Assembly: GCF_000305935.1 (NCBI RefSeq) | Contig: NC_018870.1 | Location: 265,942 to 329,941 of the forward strand | Direction: 5' to 3' | Length of the DNA stretch: 64,000 nucleotides | From: Thermacetogenium phaeum DSM 12270 | Lineage (GTDB): Bacteria > Bacillota > DSM-12270 > Thermacetogeniales > Thermacetogeniaceae | In this document: piece after piece, positions 9,948 through 19,459 of the stretch | Position numbering within the stretch: the stretch's first letter is position 1 | Layout: each line of letters starts with the position of its first letter | Translations under genes and position numbers: made by a program | Notes under the pieces: generated by a model | The model's database searches: none | The model's input: the letters and a program-made list of their open reading frames with translations, nothing else | What the model was told of the DNA's origin: nothing

Positions 9948-10894
9948 AGAGCGCTCTGGTGACCGGAGGGGCGGGCTTCATCGGCAGCCACCTGGTCGAC
10001 AGACTCCTGGCCGAAGGTTGGCAGGTTACAGTTGTGGACAACTTCGACCCCTTTTATGATCCAGAAATTAAGCGCAAAAACATTGCCCCTCACTTCGACT
10101 ACGGCAGCTACAAACTGGTCGAGGTTGACATCCGAGACCTGGGTGCGCTGCGGGAGCAGCTGACGGGGGAATACGACGTCATCGTCCACCTGGCCGCCAA
10201 AGCCGGGGTGCGCCCCTCTATAAGGGATCCCATCGGCTACCAGGACGTCAACGTCCGCGGCACACAGAACCTGCTGGAGCTGGCCAAGGAGTGGGGTGTA
10301 AAGCAGTTCGTCTTCGCCTCCTCGTCCAGCGTCTATGGGGTCAACCCCCACGTGCCCTGGCGGGAGGACGACTGCGTGCTCATGCCCATCAGCCCCTACG
10401 CCGCCACAAAGGTGGCGGGGGAGCTTTTGGGCCACGTCTACAGCCACCTCTATGGGATCAGGTTCATCGCCCTGCGCTTCTTCACAGTCTACGGCCCCCG
10501 CCAGCGGCCCGACCTGGCTATCCACAAATTCGCCCGGCTGATGCTGAAAAGAGAGCCCATACCGGTCTACGGAGACGGTACCAGCCGCCGCGACTACACC
10601 TACATCGACGACATAATCCAGGGTGTGCGGGCGGCTATGGACTACACCAAGACGCAGTATGAAGTGATCAACCTGGGCAACAACCGCACCGTGAGCCTTA
10701 TGGAACTCATTAGAGCCCTGGAAGAGGTTCTGGGTGTGGAGGCCAAACTGGAGTATCTGCCGCCTCAACCGGGGGATGTTCCTCTGACCTTGGCGGATAT
10801 GGATAAGGCGGGGAAATTATTATGTTATACGCCAGTTACAAACTTATTCAAAGGTCTTTTTGAATTCAAGAAGTGGATTACAAATGTTAATTAA
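9944..10894 (+). CDS. UDP-glucuronate 4-epimerase-like SDR
   Basis: 316 residues starting with GTG 9944, which overlaps the ugd stop; the Rossmann motif [11 protein letters not shown] begins at residue 6, so the longer upstream frame is not used. The catalytic set is SSSSVYG and YAATKVAGE (YxxxK). [14 protein letters not shown] resembles the signature of UDP-glucuronate 4-epimerases. With the preceding dehydrogenase it would make UDP-galacturonate from UDP-glucose. The last 40 bases are AT-rich and run into the flippase gene, marking the start of a second AT-rich cassette inside the gene end. Confidence 0.87.
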   Translation: MKSALVTGGAGFIGSHLVDRLLAEGWQVTVVDNFDPFYDPEIKRKNIAPHFDYGSYKLVEVDIRDLGALREQLTGEYDVIVHLAAKAGVRPSIRDPIGYQDVNVRGTQNLLELAKEWGVKQFVFASSSSVYGVNPHVPWREDDCVLMPISPYAATKVAGELLGHVYSHLYGIRFIALRFFTVYGPRQRPDLAIHKFARLMLKREPIPVYGDGTSRRDYTYIDDIIQGVRAAMDYTKTQYEVINLGNNRTVSLMELIRALEEVLGVEAKLEYLPPQPGDVPLTLADMDKAGKLLCYTPVTNLFKGLFEFKKWITNVN

Positions 10895-12320
10895 GAATAC
10901 ATTGTTGTATTTGGTCGCTCGCGGTGTGCCAGGGATAATTAACTTTTTGGCTATTGCCATATATACGCGTCTTTTATCTCCAGAAGAATTTGGGAAATAT
11001 ACACTGGTTATTGCGTGGGTAAGTTTATGCAATGTGGTTCTGTTTCAATGGTTAAGACAGGGATTATTTCGTTTTTTACCGGCTCATCTTAATAAGAATA
11101 GACCTTCTTTATTAACAACTATATTAACAGCTTTTATCGGGTTATCTTTGTTTGTAGGTATTATCAATTTCATTTTGATAATTTTTTTACCAGAAAACGG
11201 TTTGCGAATTCTATTAGCTGTAGGATTTATACTTCTAATATCAGAGGCTTGGCATGAACTGAACTTAACTTTTTTAAGTACCAAACTGGAACCTCTGCGT
11301 TACGGTATAATGAGTTTATCTAAAGCTGTTATTGCCTTGTTGGTGGGATGGTATCTTGCTTCCAAGGGTTACGGCGCGTTTGGATTGCTCTACGGCTTGA
11401 TAATAGGTTTATTAATTCCAACAATTAACAATATTTATCGCGAATGGAGAAAGATTAATTTCACATTTTTTGATCGTTCTATTATTCAGAACATTCTATC
11501 TTATGGATTGCCGCTTACAGCCACGTTTGCTTTAAACTTTATAGTCAGCAGCTCTGACCGCATAATGCTTGGATGGCTTGTAAGCACAGAAGCTGCAGGA
11601 CTTTATGCTGCTGGTTATGATTTAGCCAATCAGACCTTGGTGATGCTCATGATGGTAGTAAATCTAGCTGCTTATCCCTTGGCATTGTGGAGTTTGGAGC
11701 AAAAAGGTTACAATGTTGCTCAAATACAGTTGAAGAAAAATGGTATTCTCTTACTTGCTGTGGCTATGCCTGCCGCAGCAGGGCTGGTAATTCTTGCTCC
11801 AAATATCGCTGGTGTAATGTTGGGGGAGTCGTTTCGCAAAACGGCGGCCGAAATTATACCGTTGATTAGCTTGGGAGCCCTTTGTATGGGTCTCAAAGCC
11901 TATTATTTTGATTTATGTTTTCAGTTAGGACGACGCACACAAGGCCAAATGTTTGTATCTTTAGCCTCAGCGATATTAAACCTTATATTAAATTTATGGT
12001 GGATTCCGCTTATTGGAATATATGGTGCGGCTTATGCTACTATTTGTTCGTATTTATTGGGTTTGATTTTAAGCATAAAGATTGGAAGAAAGATATTTTA
12101 CATGCCCTTTCCTGGCACAGATGTATTTAAATTATTTTTGGCAACTGCAGGGATGAGCATAGTTTTGTGGCCGATGGCAGATTGGCGGGGTACAGGGGCA
12201 TTAATTGCTCAAATTTTGGCGGGTGTAATAATTTATGGTCTCTTATTTTTAATAACAAATGTAATGGACAGCCGTAAAAGAGTATTAAAAGCTATAAAAA
12301 TCGCCAACAGGTTAAATTGA
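10884..12320 (+). CDS. Wzx-type polysaccharide flippase (MOP superfamily)
   Basis: 478 residues from ATG 10884, overlapping the epimerase end; an alternative TTG at 10860 adds eight unlikely residues. The protein is an integral membrane protein with about 12-14 hydrophobic helices, starting [19 protein letters not shown]. The motif [23 protein letters not shown] in its middle is typical of RfbX/Wzx lipid-linked oligosaccharide flippases. It would move undecaprenyl-linked repeat units to the outer leaflet. Strongly AT-rich, like the rest of the 10.9-19.3 kb block. Confidence 0.92.
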   Translation: MLIKNTLLYLVARGVPGIINFLAIAIYTRLLSPEEFGKYTLVIAWVSLCNVVLFQWLRQGLFRFLPAHLNKNRPSLLTTILTAFIGLSLFVGIINFILIIFLPENGLRILLAVGFILLISEAWHELNLTFLSTKLEPLRYGIMSLSKAVIALLVGWYLASKGYGAFGLLYGLIIGLLIPTINNIYREWRKINFTFFDRSIIQNILSYGLPLTATFALNFIVSSSDRIMLGWLVSTEAAGLYAAGYDLANQTLVMLMMVVNLAAYPLALWSLEQKGYNVAQIQLKKNGILLLAVAMPAAAGLVILAPNIAGVMLGESFRKTAAEIIPLISLGALCMGLKAYYFDLCFQLGRRTQGQMFVSLASAILNLILNLWWIPLIGIYGAAYATICSYLLGLILSIKIGRKIFYMPFPGTDVFKLFLATAGMSIVLWPMADWRGTGALIAQILAGVIIYGLLFLITNVMDSRKRVLKAIKIANRLN

Positions 12321-12334
12321 ATGGAGTGAGGCAT

Positions 12335-13834
12335 ATGATTTCGCCCGAAAAATGGCTAGAGACTTATGATCATGCAGGCCACTTTTGTCCCTATTATTGT
12401 TATAACAACATAAATGATCTGCATGTCCATATTGGTGAAGCTTTGGGAATGTTTCCAGTTGGAGAGAGATGGATAGATCCTGTTGCTATTGTCGAATATC
12501 TAGCAAAAACTTACATCCTAGCTGACCGGACTATGGTTCAAAATATCAGCCGTACTCCTTGGATGGCCAGGCCTCGCGGTGAGGGCTGGGATTATGCGGG
12601 CGTGCCAGAACACGGCTTTCATCGTATGCCGGCAGCAGAGATTGCTCGGGAATTAAAAATGCGGTTGTTAGACGAAGTAATTAATTATCTCCATGGAAAG
12701 AAGCAAATTGGAATACTTCTTTCCGGGAGTATGGACAGCAGAATTTTGGCCGGCATTGTAAAAGAACTTCAGCTGAGAGGCGAGTGGAATGGTCAGGTCA
12801 CCGCTTTTACGTGGGGGGTAAAAGGTTCGCGTGATGTGGAATATGCACAAAAGATTGCTGGTACGTTTTCCTGGGAATGGGTCCATTTAGAACTCACCCC
12901 GGAAGTATTATATAATAACTTTTTCATTGCTGCCGAAATGGGCGCTGAATTTGCTCCGCACCATCTGCACGCAATGCAGAAAGTGATTGATTATAAGGAA
13001 GAGCTGGATGTAGTGCTGGCAGCTACTTATGGTGATAGTATCGGCCGAGGTGAATTTTCAGGAACTCATCTTATAGATTGCCAACCAACTTTAGAAGGAC
13101 GTTCTTTTTATTTGATTAAACGGCGAGATTTCTGGCTGGTAAGCAGTAAGGTGTATAAAGATGTTGAAAACAAAGTAGTAGAAGATGCTTATGGGTATAA
13201 GAATCTGTTAAATGTAGACAATCAAAAGCATAATTGCGTGGAAATTGAGTTAATGATGCATTATTTGAGACGTAAATTAATGCCGGCAATGAGTTATATT
13301 GGTATGCATATACCACTTTATCAGATATTTACTCATCCGAGAGTATTCGGTTTCATGTGGAGCCTTGACCCGCAAATCAGAAATGATGAAATTTACAGCG
13401 AACTCCTCAAAATCCTGCCGGGCAACTTATCTTCAATACCGTGGGCGCGTACTGGCAAAACCTTTGGCTCCAATGAAGGGGAAAGAGACTCTTCTTCAAA
13501 GGAGCATCATAAATACGGCATATGGTTGAGACATGACTTGCACGACTTCATAGAATCCCATGTCTTAAGCGAAACAATACTCGGCCTCAATATATTTAAC
13601 GAAAAACTGCTCAAAAATTTGGTAAGAATTTGGCCCAAAGCAAAAACCATATCGACTAATAAAATAGATGAGATTTTAAGCTGGCTGACATCCCTTTGCA
13701 TCTTTATTAGAAAATATAACATAAGAAGCCCTTATGGTATAAACATGCAAGAAATTAAAGATACATTGGGTTTTCTGTGCGGGAGTATAACAGCCTGGCT
13801 CTATCAAGAAGCCAGAGAGAGGCTGCGTGAATAA
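12335..13834 (+). CDS. Asparagine-synthase-like amidotransferase domain protein, no glutaminase domain
   Basis: 499 residues from ATG 12335 (GGAGTGAGG just upstream). The ATP-pyrophosphatase P-loop is ILLSGSMDSRILAG at about residues 130-143, followed by DVEYAQKIA, as in the synthetase half of AsnB. The N-terminal Ntn-hydrolase part is short (about 120 residues) and the protein does not start with the Met-Cys of a glutaminase, so it cannot release ammonia from glutamine itself. In polysaccharide clusters such proteins are thought to amidate uronic acids or sugar intermediates, which fits the UDP-uronate enzymes upstream (inference). AT-rich. Confidence 0.8.
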   Translation: MISPEKWLETYDHAGHFCPYYCYNNINDLHVHIGEALGMFPVGERWIDPVAIVEYLAKTYILADRTMVQNISRTPWMARPRGEGWDYAGVPEHGFHRMPAAEIARELKMRLLDEVINYLHGKKQIGILLSGSMDSRILAGIVKELQLRGEWNGQVTAFTWGVKGSRDVEYAQKIAGTFSWEWVHLELTPEVLYNNFFIAAEMGAEFAPHHLHAMQKVIDYKEELDVVLAATYGDSIGRGEFSGTHLIDCQPTLEGRSFYLIKRRDFWLVSSKVYKDVENKVVEDAYGYKNLLNVDNQKHNCVEIELMMHYLRRKLMPAMSYIGMHIPLYQIFTHPRVFGFMWSLDPQIRNDEIYSELLKILPGNLSSIPWARTGKTFGSNEGERDSSSKEHHKYGIWLRHDLHDFIESHVLSETILGLNIFNEKLLKNLVRIWPKAKTISTNKIDEILSWLTSLCIFIRKYNIRSPYGINMQEIKDTLGFLCGSITAWLYQEARERLRE

Positions 13835-13867
13835 ATTTTTAATGGGTTTAAATTGGGGGAAATAATC

Positions 13868-14983
13868 TTGCAAGAAAAAATCGCTCTTTTTGTACCATCC
13901 CTCCGCGGCGGCGGAGCGGAGCGGGTGATGGTGAACTTGGCCAGGGGTTTTGCTGAAAGAGGGATAAGTGTAGAACTGGTGCTGGCTAAAGTAGAAGGTC
14001 CATACCTATCAAAAGTGCCTAAAGATGTGCGAATAGTTGATTTAAAAGCCTGTCGGGTGCTTTATGCTTTACCGGGGCTTGTGCGATATTTGAAGCGTGA
14101 AAAGCCTTTAGCTATGTTATCTACATTAAATCATGCAAATATTATAGCTCTTTGGGCAAAGCGATTGGCTCGAGTATCAACTAGGATCGTAGTAAGAGAA
14201 GCGAGCACTATACGTTTGAGTTCAGCCAACGCTCCAACAGTAAAAGGAAGATTTATGCCTCTTTTGATGCGCCTTTTCTATTCTTGGGCTGACGCGGTTG
14301 TAGCTATATCCAAAGGCGTTGCGGAAGACCTTATTCAAATTACCAAACTTCCCAAGGAAAAAGTTAAGGTTATTTACAACCCTGTAATTACAAATGAAAT
14401 ATTTGAAAAAGCCGAAGAGCCTGTTGAACATCCCTGGTTTGCCCAAGGAGAGCCGCCCGTTATTTTAGGAGTGGGGCGTCTAACCGAACAAAAGGATTTC
14501 GCTACATTAATTCGTGCCTTTCATCTTGTTCGAAAAGAATGCAATGCCAAACTTGTTATATTGGGCGAAGGTGAAAAAAGGGCTGAGCTTGAAAAGTTAG
14601 TTGAAGGACTAGGATTGAAAGAAGATGTAGATATGCCGGGATTTGTTAAGAATCCCTTTAAATATATGAAAAGGGCTACTGTGTTTGTTTTTTCATCTAA
14701 ATGGGAAGGCTTCGGTAATGTACTGGTAGAGGCCATGGCTGTAGGCACTCCTGTAGTTTCCACAGACTGCCCCAGCGGACCTGCGGAGATACTGGAAGGA
14801 GGGGAATATGGTTATTTAGTTCCATTGGGAGATATTAATGCAATGGCGCGAGCAATTTTAAGTATCATAAAGGAGAAAAAAATAGACACTGGTTTTCAAC
14901 AACATGCTTTAAAATTTACTGTTGATAAAATTGTAGAATGTTATTTGGAGGTCCTGTATGTACAAAATAAACAGAAAAAGTGA
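13868..14983 (+). CDS. GT4-family glycosyltransferase
   Basis: 371 residues from TTG 13868 with GGGGGA at 13855-13860; the upstream in-frame TTG 13853 lies inside that site. The N-terminal donor-side motif is SLRGGGAERVMVNLARGF, and the C-terminal GT-B half has GVGRLTEQKDF, WEGFGNVLVEAMA (EX7E) and GTPVVSTDCPSGPAEIL. It is a retaining, cytoplasmic, nucleotide-sugar transferase that extends the lipid-linked repeat unit. The end overlaps the start of the split polymerase gene by 26 bases. Confidence 0.92.
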   Translation: MQEKIALFVPSLRGGGAERVMVNLARGFAERGISVELVLAKVEGPYLSKVPKDVRIVDLKACRVLYALPGLVRYLKREKPLAMLSTLNHANIIALWAKRLARVSTRIVVREASTIRLSSANAPTVKGRFMPLLMRLFYSWADAVVAISKGVAEDLIQITKLPKEKVKVIYNPVITNEIFEKAEEPVEHPWFAQGEPPVILGVGRLTEQKDFATLIRAFHLVRKECNAKLVILGEGEKRAELEKLVEGLGLKEDVDMPGFVKNPFKYMKRATVFVFSSKWEGFGNVLVEAMAVGTPVVSTDCPSGPAEILEGGEYGYLVPLGDINAMARAILSIIKEKKIDTGFQQHALKFTVDKIVECYLEVLYVQNKQKK

Positions 14984-15772
14984 TTGGGGCATTAACATTT
15001 CAATACAGCTTAGCATTTTAATAACTATATTGGGCACTGCTATATTCAGCCTTACAAATGGGACAAGTGAGCCTCTTTTTCCATTTTCAGCTGAACTAAT
15101 GCTGTCCACCCAGCTTTTGGCGTTCATTATAGCTCTGCCTGTATTTCGTATACCTCTTTATGGACCAGCTATAGTAGGTATTATAATGTGGTTTTTTTTA
15201 TTTTTTTAAGTATGGCTTCGGCATTATGGGGAACAAATCAGACTTTGATTTTAAAACGGACATTACTTATTTTTGTGCCAGCAATATGTTTATATTTATT
15301 AGTTATCAGAGATAAAAATCCAGTGGATACTTTTTGGAAAATATCTAAAGGGCTCACTTATTTTGGTTGTTTTGTTTCAGTTATAGGAATTTTATTATAT
15401 ATTTTTGGGTCTAATGTATTTACTGATTATGGTCGTATGCAAATTATAAAAATTGCAGGTTTACAGATACAACAATCCGTAGTTGGCATACCGCCAATTT
15501 TACGTATATCTTCTTTATCCGGGAACCCCAATAATTTGGCTTCTTGGTTAATGATAACTCTAACTTTAACTACAGCGCAAAGAATAGCGGGTTACATTTC
15601 GCAATCCAAACTATTTTTTTTAGGAGGCTTACAGGCTACTGCTTTACTTTTAACTTTTTCGCGAGCAGGTATTGGTACAACTATAATCATTATAGCTTTA
15701 TTATATTTATTATCCGCACGTAACAAAATGGAAGTCATAAAGAGGACTATATTATTGATACTGTTACTATCT

Positions 15773-15779
15773 GTTATAT
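15773..15779. repeat. Target-site duplication, left copy (GTTATAT)
   Basis: GTTATAT directly left of the insertion sequence; an identical copy follows the right end at 17725-17731. Confidence 0.85.
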
Positions 15780-17724
15780 GATTTCGCTGCAAAAACCCCC
15801 CAAAAACACCTTCAAATCGACATTAGAAGGAGGAAATCTTTCCATAATAACGAATCATAGAGATATAGCAAAAAACAAGAAGCAATAGTAATCAAAATTT
15901 AGTTTTAGGGTGACAGGTCATGTTCAGAGAGAATAAATCACATTTGCAAACAGAACTATTCAATACCACTACCTTAATGCACCCCAGAACAATAGCGCAG
16001 TTAAAGAAGAGTTGGGCGCCTATCTACTATGAACACGTTTTTTGCCGGATAGACGAAAAGAAGTTTGCGCACCTTTATTGCGAGAATAACGGCAGCCCCA
16101 ATAAACCGGTGAACATCCTCCTTTCCCTGGAATTTATCAAGCACCTTTACGACTATACCGACGAGCAACTTTTGGAGCAATATTACTTTAATTACCAGAT
16201 AGCCTATGCCTTGGGCCAACGTAACCTGGGCGAACTCTATATCTGCGAAAGGACCCTCTATGACTTCCGCCGGCGGCTCTACGAATATACCATCCAGCAC
16301 CCCGAAGAAGAGGACCTGATATTTCAGCAATTTCAGGGGCTCCTAGAGCACTTTCTTGCCATAACCAAAATCAAGACGAATGAACAGCGGATGGATTCCA
16401 CCGCTATCATGCCCAATATCAAACGCGCCGGCAGGTTGTCCTTAGCCTTTGACGTTTTAAAAAAAGGAGTAGCGGCATGCCCCCAGGAGCTGTTGCCGGA
16501 AAAGCTCCAAAAGGTTTTAGAGCCGGCCTTTAAAACTGAGGTCCTCTATCGCTCCCGCAGCCAGGACGTCCAGGCCAGGCTAGAAAAGATAGTGGAATTG
16601 CAAGAAGAGCTTCTGGCTTTAACCTCCAACCTGCCGGAAATCCAAGCCAAGCCGGAGATAAAACTCGTCCAGCGCTTTATTGATGAACAAACCACCTATG
16701 ACCCGGAACAAAAGAAGAGGATTGTCAAAGAAAACAAAGACATCCGCCCCGACTCCTTACAATCGGCCTACGACCAGGACGCCACCTTTCGCAAGAAAGG
16801 GAATAAAGAGCAGGTGGGTTACGTCTGCAACCTCACCGAGACCTGTAGCGAAGAAAATGACGTCCAGTTCATTACTGACTATGTGCTGGAAAAGAATACT
16901 AAAGCCGATGTCGAGATGGCTGCCGAGCGCCTACCCAAAATAAAAGAGCGCACTGGCGTAACGGACCTCTACACCGATGGCGGCTATTACGGCGAAGACC
17001 TCCACCGTAAGGCCGAAGCAGAACTGAATGTAAAGATGCACTATACCAATCTAACCGGGCGGCAACCGGAGGCAGATAAAATACCCCTGACTGCTTTTAA
17101 AATCGAAAACCGGCAAAAGGTCTTAGCCTGCCCGCAACAGCAGACCCCTACCCATACCTTTTATGACGAAGCCAAGCGGAGAATTACAGCCTGGTTTGAC
17201 CCCCAAATTTGTCGGGAGTGCCCCCTCCACGAACAGTGCCCGGTGAAGATCCAGAAGAAAAAAGCCTTGTTGCAATTTAATCAAAGCGCTCTTTTAGCAG
17301 CAGAGACCCGCCAAGAATTGGCCGATAGCCAATGCCGGCGGGAAAATACCAGCAAACGGGCAGCCATCGAAGGAACTGTCTCGGCCATAAAACGCGGTCA
17401 CGGTGCCCAAAAGCTAACCGTAAGGGGTCAAATAAAGAGTGCTTTGGTAATGGGCTTTAAATGTATTGCTCACAACTTTCAACAGCTGAAGAACTGGTTT
17501 CACATTAAACGCAAAGAGGCTAGGGAAATATCTGTTAAACCCAAAATATCTTTGCCAGGGGTTGGTGTCCCTGTCTAATGGAATAACCAGGAAAAACGGA
17601 GTGGAACAATAGTTTTAGGCACACTGTAATGCGCTATATCACCTATAAAATACCATTTTTTGTTGTCAAAGAGCTTTTGTGTACTTGTATGGGTTGGTTG
17701 TTTTGGGGTTTTTGCACCAGAATC
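15780..17724 (+). mobile_element. Complete insertion sequence (IS1182-like), 1,945 bp
   Basis: The element has imperfect terminal inverted repeats. The left end GATTTCGCTGCAAAAACCCC (15780-15799) matches the reverse complement of the right end GATTCTGGTGCAAAAACCCC (17705-17724) at 17 of 20 positions. It is flanked by the 7-bp direct repeat GTTATAT and carries one transposase gene on the + strand. About 140 bp precede and 146 bp follow the gene. It is more GC-rich than the host gene. The intact duplication and coherent reading frame suggest a recent insertion. Confidence 0.88.
15920..17578 (+). CDS. DDE transposase, IS1182-like
   Basis: 552 residues with AGGGTGA upstream of ATG 15920. An N-terminal DUF772-type region (SPNKPVNILLSLEFIKHLYD) precedes the catalytic core. 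Candidate DDE residues are in RMDSTAIMPN, LYTDGGYYGED and KRAAIEGTVSAIKRGHG. A cysteine cluster CRECPLHEQCPV lies before the last catalytic motif, as usual for this family. The frame is intact, so the element could be active. Family assignment rests on motif order and length; a related DDE family cannot be excluded. Confidence 0.88.
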   Translation: MFRENKSHLQTELFNTTTLMHPRTIAQLKKSWAPIYYEHVFCRIDEKKFAHLYCENNGSPNKPVNILLSLEFIKHLYDYTDEQLLEQYYFNYQIAYALGQRNLGELYICERTLYDFRRRLYEYTIQHPEEEDLIFQQFQGLLEHFLAITKIKTNEQRMDSTAIMPNIKRAGRLSLAFDVLKKGVAACPQELLPEKLQKVLEPAFKTEVLYRSRSQDVQARLEKIVELQEELLALTSNLPEIQAKPEIKLVQRFIDEQTTYDPEQKKRIVKENKDIRPDSLQSAYDQDATFRKKGNKEQVGYVCNLTETCSEENDVQFITDYVLEKNTKADVEMAAERLPKIKERTGVTDLYTDGGYYGEDLHRKAEAELNVKMHYTNLTGRQPEADKIPLTAFKIENRQKVLACPQQQTPTHTFYDEAKRRITAWFDPQICRECPLHEQCPVKIQKKKALLQFNQSALLAAETRQELADSQCRRENTSKRAAIEGTVSAIKRGHGAQKLTVRGQIKSALVMGFKCIAHNFQQLKNWFHIKRKEAREISVKPKISLPGVGVPV

Positions 17725-17731
17725 GTTATAT
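17725..17731. repeat. Target-site duplication, right copy (GTTATAT)
   Basis: Identical to 15773-15779; the wzy-like frame resumes through this copy as Val-Ile-Phe. Confidence 0.85.
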
Positions 17732-18217
17732 TTATTACATTAGGTCACTTAACTAAAGTGTCTCCGGTGTTAGAAAATCGATTAACAGTAGGGCTTAATG
17801 AACGTGGTCCTGCTTGGATTTTATTATATAATGCTTTTTTACAAAAGCCGTTATTCGGAACTGGTTTTGGTGTTTCATATGAAGAAATTCTTGAAGAGCC
17901 TGGTTTAACTATAACATCACATAATCTGTTTTTAGCTATAATATCAGAAATAGGTCTCTTAGGTTTTTTACCTTTTATATTAATATGGTTAATAGGTATT
18001 TACAGCGCTTATCTCATTGTTAGAAAGTCATTTAAAACAAATAATCTTTTTATAGAGAACGTAGTAATAGGTAATACAATTATAGCTATTTTATTAGGTT
18101 TTATTGCTCATCAGGTATTTGAGGTTAAACTATTGCGATATGGATTTATGACTAATTTATGGGTTTATTTAACAGGAGTTGCTTTAAATCCATTTTTATC
18201 AGGAGTGCGAAAAAATA

Positions 18218-19360
18218 TTGAAAATAGAATTTCGGAACGTGTTACTTACCACCGGCCTTGCCTACGGGGGAGCCGAAACACAATTAGTAAGCCTGGCTAC
18301 TAGGTTGAAAAAGCGCGGGTGGGACGTCCGCGTTGTGTCTATGCTTCCGCCGCAGGCTTTTATGGAAGAGTTAACAGCGGCAGGGATTCCGCTGGCTACT
18401 TTAAATATGCGACGCGGGGTGCCGGATCCGCGGGCCATATTTAAGCTTGTCAAAATCTTAAGGCAGTGGCAGCCTGCAATTCTCACCAGTTTTATGTTTC
18501 ATGCCAACCTGTTAGGAAGAATAGCGGGTCGTATTGCTGGAGTGCCTGTAATTATTTCATCAATACGCAATGAAAACTTCGGCGGACCGCGAAGGGATAA
18601 AATCCTGCGGTATACCGACTGGATGGGGAATATTAGCACCACAAATTCTAGGCTTGCAGCTGAAAGTTTAATCAAGCGCGGCGTAGTTCCTGCCGACAAG
18701 ATGCAAGTAATCCCCAACGGCCTTGTTTTAGACAGGTTTTATATAGATTTGAAGGAAAGAATAAAGCTTAGGCAACAGCTTGGTATATCTTATAATGAAT
18801 TTTTATGGCTGGCTGTGGGTCGTTTAGAAGAACAAAAAGACTATCCAACTTTGTTGGATGCTTTCCGGATTCTTATTCTTAAGAACGTTAGGGTGCAGTT
18901 AAGGATCGCTGGACAGGGGCCTTTACTGGAGGTGCTTAAACGGCAGGCAGTAGATTCGGGACTTTCAGATCGCATTGTTTTTCTAGGCCTGCGCCGGGAT
19001 ATTCCTTCTCTTTTAAATGCTGCTGATGGATTTGTTTTATCATCGGCCTGGGAGGGTTTGCCAAACGTAGTTATGGAAGCCATGGCTGCATGCAAGCCTG
19101 TTGTGGCTACAAATGTAGGCGGAGTGCCGGAACTCGTAGAGGATGGTGTCAGCGGCTATATCGTACCTCCGCACGATCCCGAGGCCCTGGCCGCAGCGAT
19201 GCTGAAGATAATGTCTCTATCTGAAGACGAAAGAAGAGCCATGGGAAGGGCCGGCAGGGCGCATATTGAGGCGAAGTACAGCCTGGATCAAGTTGTTGAC
19301 CGGTGGGAAAAGCTTTACCAGGATTTACTGCGTAATAAGGGCGTAAGCAGGTCCAGGTAA
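18218..19360 (+). CDS. GT4-family glycosyltransferase
   Basis: 380 residues; TTG 18218 with AGGAG at 18201-18205, overlapping the 3' end of the split polymerase gene. The motif GLAYGGAETQLVSLA opens the N-terminal GT-B half; WLAVGRLEEQKDYPTL, SSAWEGLPNVVMEAMAA and KPVVATNVGGVPELVEDG define the nucleotide-sugar-binding half. It is probably a cytoplasmic transferase adding a sugar to the repeat unit. GC content rises through this gene, marking the end of the AT-rich cassette. Confidence 0.92.
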   Translation: MKIEFRNVLLTTGLAYGGAETQLVSLATRLKKRGWDVRVVSMLPPQAFMEELTAAGIPLATLNMRRGVPDPRAIFKLVKILRQWQPAILTSFMFHANLLGRIAGRIAGVPVIISSIRNENFGGPRRDKILRYTDWMGNISTTNSRLAAESLIKRGVVPADKMQVIPNGLVLDRFYIDLKERIKLRQQLGISYNEFLWLAVGRLEEQKDYPTLLDAFRILILKNVRVQLRIAGQGPLLEVLKRQAVDSGLSDRIVFLGLRRDIPSLLNAADGFVLSSAWEGLPNVVMEAMAACKPVVATNVGGVPELVEDGVSGYIVPPHDPEALAAAMLKIMSLSEDERRAMGRAGRAHIEAKYSLDQVVDRWEKLYQDLLRNKGVSRSR

Positions 19361-19459
19361 AAGGATGAACGGTGGAGTCAATGATAAAACTCGGACGCTG
19401 GCCGCAGGTATGAAGTTGGCGAATGACGTTTGTCTGTTCGTGCTCGAGGTGTTCGGGGC

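Larger units (their letters stand above)
14958..18303 (+). pseudogene. wzy-like O-antigen polymerase broken by a frameshift and an IS insertion
   Basis: The gene starts at ATG 14958 (GGAGG six bases upstream) and encodes a multi-helix membrane protein. The first frame stops at 15207-15209 in the run T8-A-T7; coding continues in the -1 frame (to VIxx at 15776) until the insertion sequence at 15780. After the element the same frame resumes at 17725 and runs to 18303, including NERGPAWILLYNAF, GTGFGVSYEE and the Wzy signature SHNLFLAIISEIGLLG. Removing the element and one copy of the 7-bp duplication joins SVI to FITLGH in frame. So the polymerase was intact before insertion except for the T-run lesion, which may be a sequencing or replication slip. 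The end overlaps the next glycosyltransferase. Confidence 0.85.

Noticed and set aside
19430-19459. Upstream TTG start of the 19.4-kb unknown protein
   Set aside because: No ribosome site; GTG 19460 has GAGGTG eight bases upstream.
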